Below are positions 63,477-64,000 of a DNA stretch of 64,000 bases, in pieces (position 1 is the stretch's first letter; every line of letters starts with the position of its first letter). Origin of the DNA: Ignavibacteria bacterium (GTDB lineage: Bacteria; Bacteroidota; Ignavibacteria; Tepidaquicellales; Tepidaquicellaceae). The notes beneath the pieces were generated by a model. The model saw nothing but the letters and a program-made list of their open reading frames with translations, had not been told where the DNA came from and did not search any database. The stretch is taken from NCBI GenBank assembly GCA_016710985.1, contig JADJTX010000030.1, positions 24,495 through 88,494 on the forward strand, written 5' to 3'. Both the position numbers and the translations under genes were made by a program.

Positions 63477-63781
63477 GATATTTCGTTTTTAATTTTAAAA
63501 TTTACTTACACTAGTGATTAATATTAATTGCCGGTAACATAAATCCTTTCCCTGATCATTTATTCAGAAACCTCTGAAAATCGATTTCTGCCATCCCCGA
63601 ATGTTTGAGTCTGTCTTGAAACATTCGTGCAAACCACCAAGGCACGAAGACACTAAGAAAAATGTGTTGAGAATAGAATACTTTGTGCCTTTGTGTCTTA
63701 GTGGTTTTAATATTTTTAAGTTTTGAGACGAACTCAGTAAGCTGGAATGACAAACTGAGCAGGTTTTTCAGAAGTCTCAAT
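63477..63781. other. Spacer filled by a dispersed inverted repeat
   Basis: The 305-base spacer between the ArsF-like and thioredoxin genes holds no gene I accept. Its middle is the octamer hairpin at 63632-63707, and its left part carries CCCGAATGTTT and AAACATTCG segments. A reading frame across it (63556-63780) is a by-product of the repeat. Confidence 0.8.
63632..63707. repeat. Octamer-based long inverted repeat
   Basis: Left arm 63632-63657 reads as octamers CCACCAAG, GCACGAAG, ACACTAAG. The right arm (63681-63707) is its imperfect complement, CTTTGTGCCTTTGTGTCTTAG. Substitutions leave pairing mostly intact. A related half lies at 53147-53186. Confidence 0.9.
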
Positions 63782-64000
63782 TTAATTAACTCCCTGCTGT
63801 TTCAGAACTTTCACTAATGCATCTTCAGCAAAAAAACCTACATGCCTGAAATACTCTTTTCCATTCTCATCCAAAAAAATTTGAGTTGGGATTCCGTCAA
63901 ATTCAAATTGTTTTGCATCTTCTTTTCCTTTTGGAGTCCATACATCATGGAAAATGACTTTAACCTGATCACCGTATTTTTCTTCAACTGATTTCATGAC
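63782..64000 (-). CDS. Thioredoxin-family protein, 5' end outside the window
   Basis: The C-terminal 70 or so residues show the thioredoxin cis-proline and last strand region GIPTQIFLDENGKEYFRHVGF. The frame remains open to the window edge, where the CxxC part would lie, so the methionine at 63997 is probably internal. It belongs to the same minus-strand cluster as the ArsF- and ArsG-like genes. Confidence 0.8.
   Translation of the reverse strand, partial: VMKSVEEKYGDQVKVIFHDVWTPKGKEDAKQFEFDGIPTQIFLDENGKEYFRHVGFFAEDALVKVLKQQGVN

Noticed and set aside
63556..63780. Possible 74-residue gene
   Set aside because: It translates the octamer inverted repeat, a known source of spurious frames, and has no coding features.

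Overview
The window looks like an AT-rich (roughly 35% G+C by eye) chromosome segment from the Bacteroidetes/Chlorobi/Ignavibacteria side of the FCB group, most likely an Ignavibacteria-like environmental bacterium. Reasons: a secreted protein with a type IX secretion C-terminal sorting domain containing an NFPNPFNP motif, PorV-like and DUF4835 (PorD-like) envelope proteins, an alternative complex III with a caa3/aa3-type oxidase, frequent TTG starts and few Shine-Dalgarno sites. There is no rRNA or tRNA to settle the taxonomy.

Layout. 1-6.4 kb: small metabolic and membrane genes plus a 0.9 kb spacer that carries a G+C-rich array of 63 bp repeats. 6.5-12.3 kb: replication block dnaN-recF-dciA(DUF721)-gyrB followed by uppP; dnaA is absent. 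12.4-17.8 kb: a thioredoxin-like protein, then coaD, rsmD, a PilM-like protein, a ComEA-like protein, an O-methyltransferase, a YmdB phosphodiesterase and a DUF1232 protein. 18-19.9 kb: a G+C-rich MFS exporter that looks foreign and a Pycsar-effector-like (PycTM/DUF5706) membrane protein. 20-27.3 kb: der, comM, a KirBac channel, an M28 peptidase and a lipoprotein. 27.5-32.2 kb: a xanthine dehydrogenase operon (two subunits plus XdhC). 32.2-44.2 kb: HEAT-repeat protein, T9SS cargo, a lone nuoJ, serS, sugar/nucleotide enzymes, envelope proteins, a sirtuin. 44.3-60.3 kb: one continuous minus-strand respiratory block, ActA-small-ActB-ActC-ActDE-small-ActF-cytochrome c-SCO-CoxA-CoxC-CoxD-CoxB-CtaB-membrane cytochrome c. 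It encodes a quinol:cytochrome c oxidoreductase (alternative complex III) wired to an A2-type haem-copper oxidase. 60.4-64 kb: metal-binding lipoprotein, psuG, an IscA-like protein and an ArsG/ArsF/thioredoxin redox cluster cut by the window edge.

Two sequence-level themes stand out. First, many genes end directly in short tandem repeats with a 7, 8 or 9 bp unit. The unit differs between loci but is sometimes reused, and several arrays have an inverted partner that would make a long hairpin. Second, six genes (including dnaN, gyrB and coxA) are interrupted by single-base indels that all lie in homopolymers. Consensus error is the simplest explanation, so these genes are probably intact in the organism.
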